Assembly (NCBI GenBank): GCA_900316105.1
Contig: ONBR01000014.1
Coordinates: 1-63,286 of the forward strand
Length of the DNA stretch: 63,286 nt
Origin: an uncultured Olsenella sp.
GTDB lineage: Bacteria > Actinomycetota > Coriobacteriia > Coriobacteriales > Atopobiaceae
Direction: 5' to 3'
Shown: positions 54,121 through 63,096 of the stretch, piece by piece
Layout of the letters: each line of letters starts with the position of its first letter
Numbering within the stretch: the first letter of the stretch is position 1
The notes under the pieces: generated by a model
Told to the model about the DNA's origin: nothing
Seen by the model: only the letters and a program-made list of their open reading frames with translations
The model's database searches: none
Position numbers and translations under genes: made by a program

Positions 54121-55461
54121 CTACTGCTGGTGGGGGATGTCCACCATCTCGGTGTCCACGAAGTTGTCGTAGATGCACTTGATGGCACGCTCAAAGTCGG
54201 AATTGTTCACGCCCATGATGATCGAGATCTCCTGGGAGCTCTGGGTGATCATGCGGATATTAATGCCGGCGTTACCCAGTACACCGAAAACGCGGCCAGA
54301 GGTACCGGCACGACGGGACATGTTCCTGCCGACGACCGAGATCAGGGCCAGCTGGTCCACGACGTTGACGCTATCGGGCTTGAGCTCCTTCTGCAGGTCA
54401 TTGACGATGGAGTAGATGTTGTCCTTCACGTCGGAGCCGTTGACCACGACGCCGAAGGAGTCAACGCCCGTGGGCACGTGCTCGACGGAGATGCCGTAGT
54501 TCTCGAAGACCGAGAGGGCCTTGCGGATGATGCCCACCTTGTTGGACATGTGGGCCTTCTGGATGTGGACGGACATGAAGTCCTTCTTGCCGGCGATGCC
54601 CGTGAGCAGGTGCTCGCGACGGCCCTCCTCAGCAGTCTCGCGGATGATGGTGCCCTCGTCCTGGGGACGGTTGGTGTTCTTGATCTGGATGGGGATGCCC
54701 ACCTCGCGCACGGGGAAGATCGAGTCCTCCTGAAGGACCGAGGCGCCCATGTAGGAGAGCTCGCGCATCTCGTCGAAGGTGATGCGGTGAATGGTGCGGG
54801 GGTTGTCCACCACGCGGGGATCAGCGGAGAGGAAGCCCGAGACGTCTGTCCAGTTCTCATAGAGGTTCGCGTCGATGCAGCGGGCCAGGATGGCACCGGA
54901 GATGTCGCCGCCGCCACGGTCAAAGAGCTTGACCACGCCGTCGACCGTTGCGCCGTAGAAGCCAGGCATCACAAAATGACCCAGGCGCTGGACGGCGTCA
55001 CGCAGGCGCATCTGGGTGCGCTGCATGTCCACCTTGCCGTCGTGATGGAAGATGATCACGTCCTGGGCGTCCAGGAAGGGCATACCCAGGTACTCGGCCA
55101 TGAGCTGGCCGGTGAACCACTCGCCGCGGGAGACCACGTACTTGGGCGAGAGGGACTGAATCATCGAGGAGAACTCCTCGAACTTCTGGGCGATGGGGTA
55201 CTTGAGCCCCAGCTCGTCGGCGATGTCCACGTAGCGCTGCTCGATCTCCTTGAGCAGGGTGGAGCAGTCCACGTGGTACTGAATGTGGGCGTTTACCAGC
55301 AGAAGGAGGTCGGTGATCTTGTTGTCACCGCTGAAGCGCTTGCCCGAGGCGGAGACCACGACGAAGCGACGGTCGGGGTCGCTCTCCACGATGCCCTTGA
55401 CCTTCTTGAACTGCTCTGCGTCCGCGACGCTGGAGCCGCCGAACTTTGCGACCTTGATCAT
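54121..55461 (-). CDS. lysC: Aspartate kinase
   Basis: A 446-residue kinase making aspartyl phosphate. It has KFGGSSVADAEQFKKV, the catalytic block VVSASGKR, GFYGAT and the Arg/Asp set in FDRGGGDISGAI. Two C-terminal ACT domains (from about residue 300: MSNKVGIIRKALSVFEN; ALISVVGRNMSRRAG) probably mediate feedback inhibition. It lies 3 bases from hom. Confidence 0.96.
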   Translation of the reverse strand: MIKVAKFGGSSVADAEQFKKVKGIVESDPDRRFVVVSASGKRFSGDNKITDLLLLVNAHIQYHVDCSTLLKEIEQRYVDIADELGLKYPIAQKFEEFSSMIQSLSPKYVVSRGEWFTGQLMAEYLGMPFLDAQDVIIFHHDGKVDMQRTQMRLRDAVQRLGHFVMPGFYGATVDGVVKLFDRGGGDISGAILARCIDANLYENWTDVSGFLSADPRVVDNPRTIHRITFDEMRELSYMGASVLQEDSIFPVREVGIPIQIKNTNRPQDEGTIIRETAEEGRREHLLTGIAGKKDFMSVHIQKAHMSNKVGIIRKALSVFENYGISVEHVPTGVDSFGVVVNGSDVKDNIYSIVNDLQKELKPDSVNVVDQLALISVVGRNMSRRAGTSGRVFGVLGNAGINIRMITQSSQEISIIMGVNNSDFERAIKCIYDNFVDTEMVDIPHQQ

Positions 55462-55464
55462 GTC

Positions 55465-56595
55465 CTATGCCTCCTTGGGGAGCGCAGCCATAAAGGAGCT
55501 GGCATCCTCGTTCAGGGCCTTCTGGAAGAGTGCGCGAGCCTGTGCCGCGTTGACGTCGTGGACCAGGACCGCGCCGGGTGCGTAGGGCTCGGAGCCCTCG
55601 ACCTCAGCGGTGGTGCGCAGGACGTAGTCGCCCTTGAGCAAGTCCTCGTCGTAGGTGAGTTCGCCAGAGAAATCATAGACGGGACGGCGGCCCTGGCTGT
55701 AGTCGATCACGTCCTGGACGATGGCATTGCCCGTGGGAAGCATGCCCGCGCCCTGACCGTAGAACTTGAGCTCGCCCACCGTAGTGCCCACGAGGGAGAG
55801 CAAGTTGAAGTTGGTGGGAACGTGGGCCTCCAGCGTGTCGGACGAGAGGGCCACAGGCTCGACGCTGACGGCGTAGCGGCCGTCCTCCTGGACGCCGCGG
55901 CCGAGGAGCTTGACCGTGAGGCCCTTCTGGGCAAAGAGGTCGATGTCCGCCTTGGTAATCGTGCGCAGGCCCGTGACGGGGAAATCCTCCACACAGGCGC
56001 AGCCGAAGGCGACGCAGGCGGCGATGTAGGTCTTGTTGCGAACGTCGATGCCGTCGATGTCGGCGGAGGGGTCGCGCTCGGCATAGCCCAGCTCCTGGGC
56101 CTGCTTGAGGACGTCACCGAAGTCAGCGCCCTGCTTGACCATGGCGTCGATGATGAAGTTGGTCGTGCCGTTCATGATGCCCGAGAAGGACTCGATCTGG
56201 TCGATGCGACGGGCCTTCTCGATCGAGGCGATCCAGGGGACGCCGCCTCCGCAGGTGGCCTCGATGAGGAAGGTGGCTCCCGTGGCCTTGGCCTGGGAGA
56301 CGAACTCATCGAAGTGGGCGGCAACGACCGCCTTGTTGGAGGTGACCACGCTCTTGCCGGCGGCAAGGGCGTCAACTATATAGGTATGCGCAGGCTCGAG
56401 ACCACCCATGCATTCCACGACCAGCTCTATCTCGGGGTCGCGTAGGATGTCCTCGAAGTTGGAAGTCATGCGCGGCTCGGTCAGGCGGTCGGGAAGCTCC
56501 AGAATGCGGGCAACTTCGACGCCATCAACCCTCTGGGTGATGATCTGGTCGACTCCCCTGCCAACGGTTCCATGACCAAGTAGAGCAATCTTCAT
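55465..56595 (-). CDS. hom: Homoserine dehydrogenase, short form
   Basis: A 376-residue enzyme reducing aspartate semialdehyde to homoserine. Motifs are IALLGHGTVGRGV (nucleotide binding), VVTSNKAVVAAH (catalytic Lys), SGIMNGTTNFI and DPSADIDGIDVRNK (catalytic Asp/Lys). It ends where the C-terminal ACT regulatory domain of the usual ~430-residue form would begin, so feedback control may differ. It is first in hom-lysC-asd, divergent from thrC across 100 bases. Confidence 0.95.
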   Translation of the reverse strand: MKIALLGHGTVGRGVDQIITQRVDGVEVARILELPDRLTEPRMTSNFEDILRDPEIELVVECMGGLEPAHTYIVDALAAGKSVVTSNKAVVAAHFDEFVSQAKATGATFLIEATCGGGVPWIASIEKARRIDQIESFSGIMNGTTNFIIDAMVKQGADFGDVLKQAQELGYAERDPSADIDGIDVRNKTYIAACVAFGCACVEDFPVTGLRTITKADIDLFAQKGLTVKLLGRGVQEDGRYAVSVEPVALSSDTLEAHVPTNFNLLSLVGTTVGELKFYGQGAGMLPTGNAIVQDVIDYSQGRRPVYDFSGELTYDEDLLKGDYVLRTTAEVEGSEPYAPGAVLVHDVNAAQARALFQKALNEDASSFMAALPKEA

Positions 56596-56695
56596 GGCAA
56601 TCCAATCTTTCCAGTATGTGACGGCCGCGCTGCGTACAGAAACGCTGCGCTATAGTACAACTCGTATGCCCTACCCACAAGGACGAGGAGCACAC

Positions 56696-58180
56696 GTGGA
56701 AATGTTCTATCACAGCACGCGTGATGTAAACAACTTTGTAACAAGTAAGCAAGCTATCCTGACGGGCATCGCACCCGATGGCGGCCTCTACGTATCCGAT
56801 GAGCTGGGCAAAGAACAGCTTGATCTGGCCGCGCTGCCCGCACAGACCTACCACGAGCACGCGCGCGCCGTGCTGGGCATGCTCCTTTCCGACTACACCT
56901 CGGAGGAGATTGCCTCCTGCGTGGCCGGCGCCTATGCCGACAACTTCGATACCCCCGATGTGACCCCCGTCACTCCCCTGGGATCGGACTGGCTCCTGGA
57001 GCTCTATCATGGTCCCACCTGTGCCTTCAAGGACGTGGCTCTGCAGATGCTGCCCCGACTCATGTCCGTGGCACGCGACCCCGAGGGCGACCGCATCATG
57101 ATTGTCACCGCCACCTCCGGCGACACCGGCAAGGCGGCACTCGCCGGCTTCGCGGGCGTCGACGGCTGCGGTGTCACGGTCTTCTACCCCGAGGGCAAGG
57201 TCTCGGACATCCAGCACCTGCAGATGGCCACCCAGGAGGGCCGCAACGTCGCGGTCTGCGGGGTCAAGGGCACCTTCGACGACTGCCAGACCGAGGTAAA
57301 GAACATCTTTGCCGACAAGGGGCTGGCGGCACGCCTGGCCGAGCACAACGTGGCCCTCTCCAGCGCAAACTCCATCAACGTCGGTCGTCTGGTCCCCCAG
57401 GTGGTCTACTACGTGGACGCCTATGCCCAGCTGGTCCGTCGCGGGGCAATCAAGCTTGGCGACCCGGTGGACTTCTGCGTTCCCACCGGCAACTTCGGCG
57501 ACGTACTGGCTGGCTACTACGCAAAGCTCCTGGGCCTGCCAGTGGGCAAGCTCATCGTGGCCTCCAACTCAAACAAGGTCCTCACCGACTTCCTGGAGAC
57601 GGGCATCTACGATCGCCGTCGTCCCTTCATGAAGACGATCTCGCCCTCCATGGACATCCTGGTCTCCTCCAACCTCGAGCGAATGCTCTACTACCTGACC
57701 GAGGGTGACACCCAGCAGGTCTCCGCATGGATGTCAGACCTGAACCAGAAGGGCTTCTACAACATCGGCGAGGACTACCTGGCCAAGCTCCGCCAGACCT
57801 TTGAGTGCGGCTATGCCACCGACAAGGAGACCAAGGCCACCATCCGTACGACCTGGGAGCAGGAGGGCAAGCTCATCGACACCCACACTGCCGTGGCAAA
57901 GACCGTCCTGGACCGCTTCGACTCCCAGGGTCGTGCCCGCGTCTGCCTGTCCACCGCCAACGCCTACAAGTTCTCGTCCGACGTCCTGGACGCCCTGGGC
58001 GAGCGCACGGGCAACATGGACGACTTCGCCTGCATGGACGAGCTCCAGGATGTCACCGGCGTGCCCGCGCCTCCTCAGCTCTCGGGCCTGCGCAGCGCCG
58101 CGATTCTTCACGATTCCACCTGTCAGCGTTCCAGCATGACCTACTTTGTGGAGAAGTCCGCAAAGAGGATCTTCCGTTGA
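56696..58180 (+). CDS. thrC: Threonine synthase
   Basis: A 494-residue PLP enzyme converting phosphohomoserine to threonine. It has an N-terminal HSTRD block and TGIAPDGGLYV, the PLP-Lys region GPTCAFKDVALQ (Lys), and TSGDTGKAALAGF and PTGNFGDVLAGYYA. The start is a GTG at 56696, spaced 5 bases from GAGGAG, instead of the ATG two codons later. Confidence 0.95.
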   Translation: MEMFYHSTRDVNNFVTSKQAILTGIAPDGGLYVSDELGKEQLDLAALPAQTYHEHARAVLGMLLSDYTSEEIASCVAGAYADNFDTPDVTPVTPLGSDWLLELYHGPTCAFKDVALQMLPRLMSVARDPEGDRIMIVTATSGDTGKAALAGFAGVDGCGVTVFYPEGKVSDIQHLQMATQEGRNVAVCGVKGTFDDCQTEVKNIFADKGLAARLAEHNVALSSANSINVGRLVPQVVYYVDAYAQLVRRGAIKLGDPVDFCVPTGNFGDVLAGYYAKLLGLPVGKLIVASNSNKVLTDFLETGIYDRRRPFMKTISPSMDILVSSNLERMLYYLTEGDTQQVSAWMSDLNQKGFYNIGEDYLAKLRQTFECGYATDKETKATIRTTWEQEGKLIDTHTAVAKTVLDRFDSQGRARVCLSTANAYKFSSDVLDALGERTGNMDDFACMDELQDVTGVPAPPQLSGLRSAAILHDSTCQRSSMTYFVEKSAKRIFR

Positions 58181-59130
58181 GTGCGGCAGAGGCTGTCCAG
58201 GACGGTCGCCTGGTCATAGAGGTGCCCGCCACCTCGGCAAACGTGGGCGTAGGCTTTGACTGCCTGGGACTTGCCCTGGACCTGATGGCACGCTTCTCCT
58301 TCGAGCCCGCCAAGCACCTGCTGATCGACGGCTGTCTGGAGAAGTTCCGCGGGGCGGACAACCTTGTGTGGACCTCTTACCTGGAAGCCTGCCGCAGACT
58401 CTACAAGAAGCCTCGGCAGCTCCACATCACCATCGAGTCACCCATCCCCCTTTCGGGCGGACTGGGGTCCAGCTCCACCTGCGTAGTCGCGGGCGTCTAC
58501 GCCGCCTGGCTCCTGGAAGAGGACGGCAGTTCATCGGGCAAGGTCAATCAGATCAGCTCCCGCGACCGACAGCAGCTCCTGGACATCGCCTGCGACATCG
58601 AGGGTCATCCCGACAACGTGGCACCCGCCATCCTAGGTGGGCTGGTCAGCTCCTTCGTCGACCGTGGCCGCACCCACCCCGTCCACCTGAACGTGGCGGA
58701 CAACGTGCGCTTTGTGGGCATCGCCCCTCCCTACGAGGTCCGCACCGAGGAGGCCCGCAAGGTCATGCCAAAGAAGGTCTCCTTGGACACCACGATCTGG
58801 CAGGTAGGTCACTGCGTGGCTGCCGTACACGCCCTCGAGCAGGGTGACCTGGAGCTCTTCTCGTCCGCATCCCTGGACAAGCTCCACGAGCCCTACCGTT
58901 CCAGGCTCATCCCAGACTACGAGGCCCTGCGCCGCACCTGTCTGGCTGCTGGGGCGGCTGCCTTCCTGATCAGTGGCTCGGGCTCCACGATGCTCGCCGT
59001 ATGCGACGGGGATTACATGGCTCAGCAGGTGGAAGAGGCCGTCAACGGCATGGTGGAAAATCACATCGACGGGCTTTGGGTACGCGTCCTGCGAGCCAGC
59101 GAAGTCGGCGCCCAGGTCTTAGCGGAATAG
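58177..59130 (+). CDS. thrB: Homoserine kinase
   Basis: A 317-residue GHMP-family kinase providing phosphohomoserine to ThrC. Motifs are VPATSANVGVGFDCLGLAL, the ATP loop PLSGGLGSSSTCVVAG and GHPDNVAPAILGG, and the C-terminal LISGSGSTMLAV. The start is a TTG at 58177 with AGAGGA upstream; it overlaps the thrC stop (TTGA), so the pair is coupled. Confidence 0.94.
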   Translation: MSAAEAVQDGRLVIEVPATSANVGVGFDCLGLALDLMARFSFEPAKHLLIDGCLEKFRGADNLVWTSYLEACRRLYKKPRQLHITIESPIPLSGGLGSSSTCVVAGVYAAWLLEEDGSSSGKVNQISSRDRQQLLDIACDIEGHPDNVAPAILGGLVSSFVDRGRTHPVHLNVADNVRFVGIAPPYEVRTEEARKVMPKKVSLDTTIWQVGHCVAAVHALEQGDLELFSSASLDKLHEPYRSRLIPDYEALRRTCLAAGAAAFLISGSGSTMLAVCDGDYMAQQVEEAVNGMVENHIDGLWVRVLRASEVGAQVLAE

Positions 59131-59143
59131 CTTAATTCACAAG

Positions 59144-59216
59144 AAGCGGGCTCCTCCCATTGGGTCAGAGGATTGATAAGGGCACAATCCTCTGACCCAA
59201 TGGGAGGAGCCCGCTT
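59144..59216. repeat. Perfect 32-bp hairpin, bidirectional terminator of thrB and livF
   Basis: Arms 59144-59175 and 59185-59216 are exact reverse complements (blocks AAGCGGGCTCC, CATTGGGTCAGAGGATTG), loop 9 bases. There is no long T-run. Confidence 0.9.
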
Positions 59217-59256
59217 GCCTTGTCTTAGGTATCCCGATAGGAAACCCCTCCGATGT

Positions 59257-59324
59257 GCGGCGGCCCCCCTTGGTTCGGGAGGTTGCTAATGACTTCAACC
59301 TCCAGAGCCAAGGGGGACCGCCCC
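59257..59324. repeat. Second long inverted repeat between thrB and livF
   Basis: Arms about 59257-59285 and 59296-59324 pair at 25 of 29 positions, with perfect CCCCCTTGG/CCAAGGGGG and GAGGTTG/CAACCTC segments; loop 10 bases. Confidence 0.75.
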
Positions 59325-59346
59325 TCAGATAGAACTATGGATGCCC

Positions 59347-60057
59347 CTAGCCGCCGAGGTAGGCCTTCCTCACGTCGTCGTCGTGCAGGAGGTCCTGACC
59401 AGAGCCGGTCTTTGTGATCGTGCCCGTCTCCAGGACGTAGCCGCGGTCGGCGATGGACAGTGCCATGGAGGCGTTCTGCTCGACCAGGAGGACCGTGGTG
59501 CCGTTCTTGTTCAGGGCCTTGATGATGTCAAAGATCTCCTGGACCAGGATGGGGGCCAGACCCATGGAGGGCTCGTCCAGCATCAGAAGTTCAGGCTTGC
59601 TCATCAGGGCTCGACCGATAGCCAGCATCTGCTGCTCGCCACCGGACATGGTGCCGGCCAGCTGGTTCTTGCGCTCCTTCAGACGGGGGAAGCGCTCGTA
59701 GACCTTCTCGATCGTCTCGGCGTTCTCGTCGTCGGTGCGGGTGTAGCCGCCCATGTCGAGGTTCTCGTCGGAGGTCAGCTGGGTAAAGACGCGCCTGCCC
59801 TCGGGACAGAGGGCCAGACCCTTCTCCACGATCTTGTGGGGCTTGACGCCCACCAGGTTTTCGCCCTTGAAGTCAATCTCACCGCTGACGGGCTTGATCA
59901 GGCCGGCGATGGTGTTCAGGGTGGATGACTTGCCGGCACCGTTGGCGCCGATCAGGGTCACGATCTCACCCTCGTTGATGTCGAAGGAGATGCCCCGCAC
60001 TGCCTTGATGGCACCGTACGAAACGTGCAGGTCCTTGACCGAAAGAATCGTAGACAT
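59347..60057 (-). CDS. livF: Branched-chain amino acid ABC transporter ATP-binding protein LivF
   Basis: A 236-residue ATPase with Walker A GANGAGKSS, signature TMSGGEQQM and Walker B LLMLDEPSMGLAP. It is the LivF-type (shorter) ATPase, lying directly after livG (stop TAG followed at once by ATG). It couples ATP use to amino acid import. Confidence 0.93.
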   Translation of the reverse strand: MSTILSVKDLHVSYGAIKAVRGISFDINEGEIVTLIGANGAGKSSTLNTIAGLIKPVSGEIDFKGENLVGVKPHKIVEKGLALCPEGRRVFTQLTSDENLDMGGYTRTDDENAETIEKVYERFPRLKERKNQLAGTMSGGEQQMLAIGRALMSKPELLMLDEPSMGLAPILVQEIFDIIKALNKNGTTVLLVEQNASMALSIADRGYVLETGTITKTGSGQDLLHDDDVRKAYLGG

Positions 60058-60936
60058 CTACTTCGCCTCCTGCTTGCCCAGATAGGCCTCGATGACGGCG
60101 GGGTCCTGCTGAATCTGCTCGGGAGTGCCCTTGGCGATAATCCTGCCGTAGTTGAGGACGGCCAGGGCCTCGCAGACGCCCATGACCAGGCTCATGTCAT
60201 GCTCGATCAGAAGAATGGCAATCTGGAACTCGTCACGAATCTTGAGGATGTTCTCCATGAGCTCAGCGGTCTCGTTGGGGTTCATGCCGGCCGCGGGCTC
60301 GTCGAGCAGAAGGACCTTGGGGTGGGTGGCCAGGGCGCGCAAAATTTCCAGCCTACGCTGGGCGCCATAGGGAAGGTTGCCGGCGTGCTCGTTTGCCAGC
60401 CCGCGCATGTCAAAGATGTCCAGGAGGTCCAGGGCCTTCTCGTGGAACTCCTGCTCCTGCTTCCAGTGCTTGGGCAGGCGGAACATATCCTCCAGAAGGT
60501 GGGTGGACATGGAGTTGCCCAGACCGACCAGGATGTTCTGCTCGACCGTCATCTGGTCAAAGAGGCGGATGTTCTGGAAGGTACGGGCGATGCCCATCTT
60601 GTTGACCTCGATCATGGACTTGCCGGCCGTGTCGACGCCGTCCAGGAGGATGGTCCCGCGTGTGGGCTTGTAGACGTTGGTCAGGAGGTTGAATACCGTG
60701 GTCTTGCCGGCGCCGTTGGGTCCGATGATGCCCGAGATCTCGGTCCGGCCCAGGGCGATGTCAAAGTCGTCGACTGCCGTCAGGCCACCGAAGTCGATGC
60801 CCAGGTTGGTGGCCTGGAGTATGGGATCCTTGCCAAAGTCACGCTCGGGGATGAGGTTGGGGGTCTCCATCTGGACCAGGGTGGACCGGTTCTTCTTGGG
60901 GAAGGCCACCTTGTCCTTCTCGTTGGGGCTAGGCAT
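60058..60936 (-). CDS. livG: Branched-chain amino acid ABC transporter ATP-binding protein LivG
   Basis: A 292-residue ATPase. The first ~30 residues are a non-conserved charged extension. Walker A is GPNGAGKTT, the signature region is NLPYGAQRRLEI (as in LivG) and Walker B is VLLLDEPAAGMNP. The start at 60936 has AAGGAGG upstream and overlaps the livM stop by 8 bases. Confidence 0.93.
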   Translation of the reverse strand: MPSPNEKDKVAFPKKNRSTLVQMETPNLIPERDFGKDPILQATNLGIDFGGLTAVDDFDIALGRTEISGIIGPNGAGKTTVFNLLTNVYKPTRGTILLDGVDTAGKSMIEVNKMGIARTFQNIRLFDQMTVEQNILVGLGNSMSTHLLEDMFRLPKHWKQEQEFHEKALDLLDIFDMRGLANEHAGNLPYGAQRRLEILRALATHPKVLLLDEPAAGMNPNETAELMENILKIRDEFQIAILLIEHDMSLVMGVCEALAVLNYGRIIAKGTPEQIQQDPAVIEAYLGKQEAK

Positions 60937-62095
60937 TGGCGCCCACCTCCTTAGCAGTATCCTCGACGGCAACCCTTGGGGCGTTCTTCCAGGGCAGGCG
61001 ACCGTTCATGATGTTCTGGATCCAGGTGCCCAGAGAGAAGTCGTAGGTGCCAAGTAGGCCCTGAGGACGGAAGATCATGACCAGAATCAGGACGATGGCG
61101 TAGACCACCATGCGGTAGTCCGAGAAGGTGCGCAGGGCCTCGGGCAGGATCGTCAGTACCGTAGCGGAGATGACGGAGCCCAGCATGGAGCCCATGCCGC
61201 CCAGGACGACCATGACCAGAATCTCGATCGACTTCATGAAGCCGAACTTTGCAGGAGCCATGACGCCGACGCAGCCGGCATAGAGTCCACCGCCAACGCC
61301 TGCAAAGAAGGCAGAGACGACGAATGCCAGGGTCTTGTAGTAGGTGATGTTGATGCCCGTGGCCTCGGCAGCGATCTCGTTGTCGCGAATGGCAAGGATG
61401 GCACGGCCGTGGCGGGACTTCATCATCGTGTGGATGAGGAAGAGTGAGACGCCAACAACGACAAAGACGTTCAGGAAGTTCGTATACTTGGGGATACCCG
61501 TGAGGCCATTGGCGCCACCGGTCAGGTCCATATGGAGGACGTCGTCGATGTTGAGCATGACCACGCGGATGATCTCGGCGAAGCCCAGGGTGATGATGGC
61601 CAGGTAGTCGCCCTTGAGTCGCAGCGCGGGAATACCGATGATGATGCCGGAGATTGCTGCGACGACACCACCAAAGATGACGCCCAGGATAAAGAGAATC
61701 GTCGTCTCGGGTGTGCCCAACACGAAGTCACGCGGTCCAACGCCCAGCACGGGAGACATGCGCATGATGAAGATGGCGCAGGAGTAGCCTCCGACGGACA
61801 TGAAGCCGGCATGACCCAGGGGAAGCTGTCCCAGGTAGCCAGTGGCCACATTCAGGGACACGGCCATGATGATGTAGATGCCCACCTGCTGAAGAACGGT
61901 GCTCTGGTAGCGGGAGATCATGCCACCGTCGATCATGGACGTACCAATGACGAGCATCAAAACAAACAGGACGGCATTGATGAGGTAGCGGACGGGAGTG
62001 GACAGGGTCTTCTCGGAGGCATTTCCGCCCTTGCCCTTGCCACCAACCGTGATGACGGGGTTGTGCTCCTCGATGATTTCGTCAGTCTTAGCCAT
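60929..62095 (-). CDS. livM: Branched-chain amino acid ABC transporter permease LivM
   Basis: A 388-residue permease with about 9-10 membrane helices and the LivM conserved block GYLGQLPLGHAGFMSVGGY plus ALRLKGDYLAIITLGFAEI. Cytoplasmic N- and C-terminal extensions are present. It is 11 bases after livH. Confidence 0.93.
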   Translation of the reverse strand: MAKTDEIIEEHNPVITVGGKGKGGNASEKTLSTPVRYLINAVLFVLMLVIGTSMIDGGMISRYQSTVLQQVGIYIIMAVSLNVATGYLGQLPLGHAGFMSVGGYSCAIFIMRMSPVLGVGPRDFVLGTPETTILFILGVIFGGVVAAISGIIIGIPALRLKGDYLAIITLGFAEIIRVVMLNIDDVLHMDLTGGANGLTGIPKYTNFLNVFVVVGVSLFLIHTMMKSRHGRAILAIRDNEIAAEATGINITYYKTLAFVVSAFFAGVGGGLYAGCVGVMAPAKFGFMKSIEILVMVVLGGMGSMLGSVISATVLTILPEALRTFSDYRMVVYAIVLILVMIFRPQGLLGTYDFSLGTWIQNIMNGRLPWKNAPRVAVEDTAKEVGANA

Positions 62096-62106
62096 TGCTG
62101 CCCTCC

Positions 62107-62982
62107 TTACACTTTCTCATTCATGGTGCGGCCAAGGATACCCGTAGGCTTGACGACCAGCACGATGATCAGAAGCAGATACACGACGGCGTCCTTCCAG
62201 ACGGACAGACCGATGGCGGAGACAAAGACCTCCGCGAAGCCGACCAGAAGGCCACCGATGACGGCGCCGGGGATGGAGCCGATGCCACCCAGAACGGCGG
62301 CAACGAAGGCCTTGGTACCAAGCATGATGCCCATGGTGGGCGATGCCTGCAGGTAGGCCATGGCATAGAGGACGGAGCCGATGCCCGCGAGCGCGGAGCC
62401 CAGGGCAAAGGTGAAGGAAATGGTCGTGTTGACGTTGATGCCCATGAGGCGGGCGGCGCCCATGTCCTCGGACACGGCGCGCATGGCCTTACCGAGCTTG
62501 GTCTTTTGCACCAGGAAGGTCAGGACTGCAGTGGAGGCAGCGGTGACCACGATGGTCAGAATGGCCACCGGCGAGAACTGCATGGAACCGACGTTGATGG
62601 TGGAAGCGTCAAAGAACTGGGGGATGACCTTGGTGTCGGCACCCCAGACCAGTTGTGCGCCGTTCTCCAGGAAGTAGGAGACGCCAATTGCCGTAATGAG
62701 AATCGACAGACGCGGGGCGTTGCGCAGGGGCGCGTAGGCCACCTTGTCGATCAAGACACCCAAAAGGGTGCAGCCTGCGATGGACAGGATGATCGCAAGG
62801 AAGGGATTGAGTCCCAAAGAAGCCAGTACGATCCACAAAATGTAGCAGCCGACCATGATGATGTCGCCGTGCGCAAAGTTGAGCAGCAGGATGATGCCGT
62901 ACACCATCGTGTAGCCCAAGGCGATAAGCGCATAGACGCTGCCCAGCTGGAGGCCGTTGAGCACCTGCGTCAAGAAAGTCAC
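62107..62982 (-). CDS. livH: Branched-chain amino acid ABC transporter permease LivH
   Basis: A 291-residue permease with about 8 helices. It starts TFLTQVLNGLQLGSVYALIA and has GYTMVYGII and LLNFAHGDI, the LivH signature. The start is taken as a GTG at 62982, spaced from GAGGAAG; a TTG at 63006 is an alternative. Confidence 0.9.
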   Translation of the reverse strand: MTFLTQVLNGLQLGSVYALIALGYTMVYGIILLLNFAHGDIIMVGCYILWIVLASLGLNPFLAIILSIAGCTLLGVLIDKVAYAPLRNAPRLSILITAIGVSYFLENGAQLVWGADTKVIPQFFDASTINVGSMQFSPVAILTIVVTAASTAVLTFLVQKTKLGKAMRAVSEDMGAARLMGINVNTTISFTFALGSALAGIGSVLYAMAYLQASPTMGIMLGTKAFVAAVLGGIGSIPGAVIGGLLVGFAEVFVSAIGLSVWKDAVVYLLLIIVLVVKPTGILGRTMNEKV

Positions 62983-63037
62983 GCTAACCACTTCCTCTCG
63001 AACCAATAGAGACAGAAAATACCTACCTTCATGGAAA

Positions 63038-63063
63038 GGTGCCGAGTAGCGCGACCCGGCACC
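63038..63063 (-). promoter_or_regulatory. Hairpin between the binding-protein and livH genes
   Basis: GGTGCCG/CGGCACC stem with a 12-base loop and only a short T stretch. Such leaky hairpins usually lower downstream permease expression relative to the binding protein, or protect the upstream mRNA. Confidence 0.6.
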
Positions 63064-63096
63064 TCACCGAAGTTACAAGGATACTATGAGCTTTCA

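Noticed and set aside
53752..56445. 897-codon open frame antisense to asd, lysC and hom
   Set aside because: It crosses three well-defined genes on the opposite strand and has no domain signature.
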